A model generated the notes under the pieces. That model made no database searches. It was not told the DNA's origin and saw only the letters and a list, made by a program, of their open reading frames with translations. From contig NZLM01000090.1 in NCBI GenBank assembly GCA_002694245.1, forward strand, positions 2,079 through 9,681: 7,603 nucleotides of DNA, in the 5' to 3' direction. Of the stretch, positions 6,975-7,603 are shown piece after piece. Within the stretch, counting starts at the first letter, position 1; every line of letters begins with the position of its first letter. A program made the translations under genes and the position numbers. Source of the stretch: Methanobacteriota archaeon. Lineage in GTDB: Archaea; Thermoplasmatota; Poseidoniia; Poseidoniales; Poseidoniaceae.

Positions 6975-7466
6975 TTAACTTCTTTTGTATAACTTGTAAT
7001 TTGTGACATTTTTTATCTGGTGAAATAGTCGTTTAAAGTCTAAAGATAAAATCATCCAAAGTGTGATTCCAAGACGTGTCAAGATTAGGTTTAGAGTAGC
7101 AATTAGCCCAGGGAATTTCGCCTCAATGTAGCCAGCTTTTTTCAAAGCGGATTGTAATCTTAAATCCCTGGTGTAACAGAATACAGGATAATGCTCGATT
7201 CTTTTGAGCAATTCATGGGACAATCCTTTCCCTCTATGCTCCTCATCTATCACAAAACTGTTTATTTCGTATCCAGCCCACCTATTTGATAACAGGAGAT
7301 GTCCTATTGGTTTTCCTTTTTCGTTGCGAATGAAAATGCAATTTTTGCCAACTCGCGCCAAAAAAGGAGGGCGCAAATCAAGTTCATTTTTCATGATTGA
7401 TTTAAGCCACAACAAATCAACATGAGCATCTTCTTCATCTGACAAAAAGGGCCCCCCATACTTCAA
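6975..7466 (-). CDS. GNAT family N-acetyltransferase, TTG start, hydrophobic C-terminal extension
   Basis: The 163-residue product carries a GNAT acyl-CoA-binding core: strand GKPIGHLLLS (51-60), strand INSFVIDEE (68-76), pyrophosphate loop HRGKGLS (77-83) with helix HELLKRI, and the later YTRDLRLQSALKKAGY (98-113), typical of GNAT motif B. It should transfer an acetyl group from acetyl-CoA; the acceptor is unknown. The loop has Ser83 where the Q/RxxGxG/A pattern expects Gly or Ala. After the core, residues about 119-141 are strongly hydrophobic, followed by a basic tail ending KLYKRS, so the protein may touch the membrane or dimerise through this part. The start is uncertain. An in-frame TGA lies directly before TTG 7466, and the first in-frame ATG is at 7394 (139 aa). 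I kept TTG because the extra residues help complete the first helix region and a TATA-like box lies about 27 nt upstream. It converges on the propeller gene with a 24-nt gap. Confidence 0.8.
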   Translation of the reverse strand: MKYGGPFLSDEEDAHVDLLWLKSIMKNELDLRPPFLARVGKNCIFIRNEKGKPIGHLLLSNRWAGYEINSFVIDEEHRGKGLSHELLKRIEHYPVFCYTRDLRLQSALKKAGYIEAKFPGLIATLNLILTRLGITLWMILSLDFKRLFHQIKNVTNYKLYKRS

Positions 7467-7488
7467 TCAAAACTCGATAGGTCTGATA

Positions 7489-7497
7489 CTTAAACTA
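7489..7497. promoter_or_regulatory. Candidate bidirectional TATA-like element between GNAT gene and right-edge gene
   Basis: The stretch CTTAAACTA reads GTTTAAG on the other strand and lies inside the 48-nt divergent gap. Its centre is about 27 nt upstream of the GNAT TTG and about 22 nt upstream of ATG 7515. Both distances are compatible with TATA boxes of leaderless archaeal messages. No BRE-like purine stretch is obvious. The assignment rests on position and AT content only. Confidence 0.25.
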
Positions 7498-7514
7498 ATC
7501 AGCAGATTATATTC

Positions 7515-7603
7515 ATGACTAGTGCCACCAAATCTTGCATCGAGGGAATAATTCAAAGGCGTACAGATTTGAAACCAAAACATGCCCGAGTTCATAGGCT
7601 TTG
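7515..7603 (+). CDS. Start of an unrecognised gene, cut by the right edge
   Basis: From ATG 7515 a frame of 29 codons stays open to the window end. The visible product begins MTSATKSCIEGIIQRRTDLK and continues with basic residues (PKHARVHRL). It is too short to identify. No Shine-Dalgarno site is visible, but an AT-rich stretch with a TTAAAC element lies about 20 nt upstream, as expected for a leaderless archaeal message. It is divergent from the GNAT gene, with 48 nt between the two starts. Its position at the end of a divergent gap and the lack of any better feature there make a real gene likely, but chance openness over 29 codons cannot be excluded. Confidence 0.5.
   Translation, partial: MTSATKSCIEGIIQRRTDLKPKHARVHRL

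Noticed and set aside
6951..7020. T-rich stretch including six T at 7009-7014 as a terminator for the propeller gene
   Set aside because: It lies inside the 3' end of the convergent GNAT gene, and the T content may come from its Lys/Asn codons. There is no hairpin or other support.
7467..7603. Possible tRNA or small RNA at the right edge
   Set aside because: I could not pair an acceptor stem, D arm or T arm (no GGTTCRA-type loop). An open frame from ATG 7515 explains the sequence better.
1..7603. CRISPR array, mobile element, toxin-antitoxin or phage defence system
   Set aside because: No spaced direct repeats, transposase or integrase motifs, inverted terminal repeats or small paired toxin-like genes are visible on either strand.

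Overview
The window reads as chromosomal DNA from a free-living, probably marine archaeon. The best fit is Marine Group II Euryarchaeota (Poseidoniales), as inference. Reasons are an archaeal-type family B replicative DNA polymerase ending in a PCNA-binding peptide, densely packed genes with few Shine-Dalgarno sites, AT-leaning composition by eye, and two large secreted proteins rich in Asp, Asn and Thr. One of these carries a Cys-bracketed N-Y-D-P-x-A motif that I associate with marine Bacteroidota and Poseidoniales surface proteins. No 16S or ribosomal gene is present, so the assignment rests on style and gene content.

Layout: (1) 1181 down to 1, minus strand, cut by the left edge: a lipoprotein with a clear lipobox, two PKD-like domains and part of a third domain. 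(2) 3675 to 1210, minus strand: family B DNA polymerase with all exonuclease and polymerase motifs intact. The lipoprotein starts 28 nt after it and may be co-transcribed. (3) Divergent from the polymerase, plus strand: a branched-chain aminotransferase resembling plant plastid BCATs, then after 17 nt a four-helix MAPEG membrane protein, then after a 56-nt gap with a TATA-like box a membrane-anchored, seven-repeat beta-propeller surface protein. (4) Convergent on the minus strand: a small GNAT acetyltransferase with a TTG start and an unusual hydrophobic C-terminus. (5) At the right edge, plus strand, the first 29 codons of an unrecognised gene.

The genes do not form one pathway. Replication (polymerase), amino-acid metabolism (BCAT), a membrane detoxification-type protein (MAPEG) and two secreted proteins lie side by side, as in compact archaeal genomes. 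I found no tRNA, rRNA, CRISPR array, insertion sequence, integrase or long repeat. I see no evidence of a new multi-gene system. The points most worth checking are the propeller protein with its paired Cys motifs and dense N-glycosylation sequons, the plant-like aminotransferase, a glutathione-transferase-fold protein in a lineage not known for glutathione, and the start of the GNAT gene.
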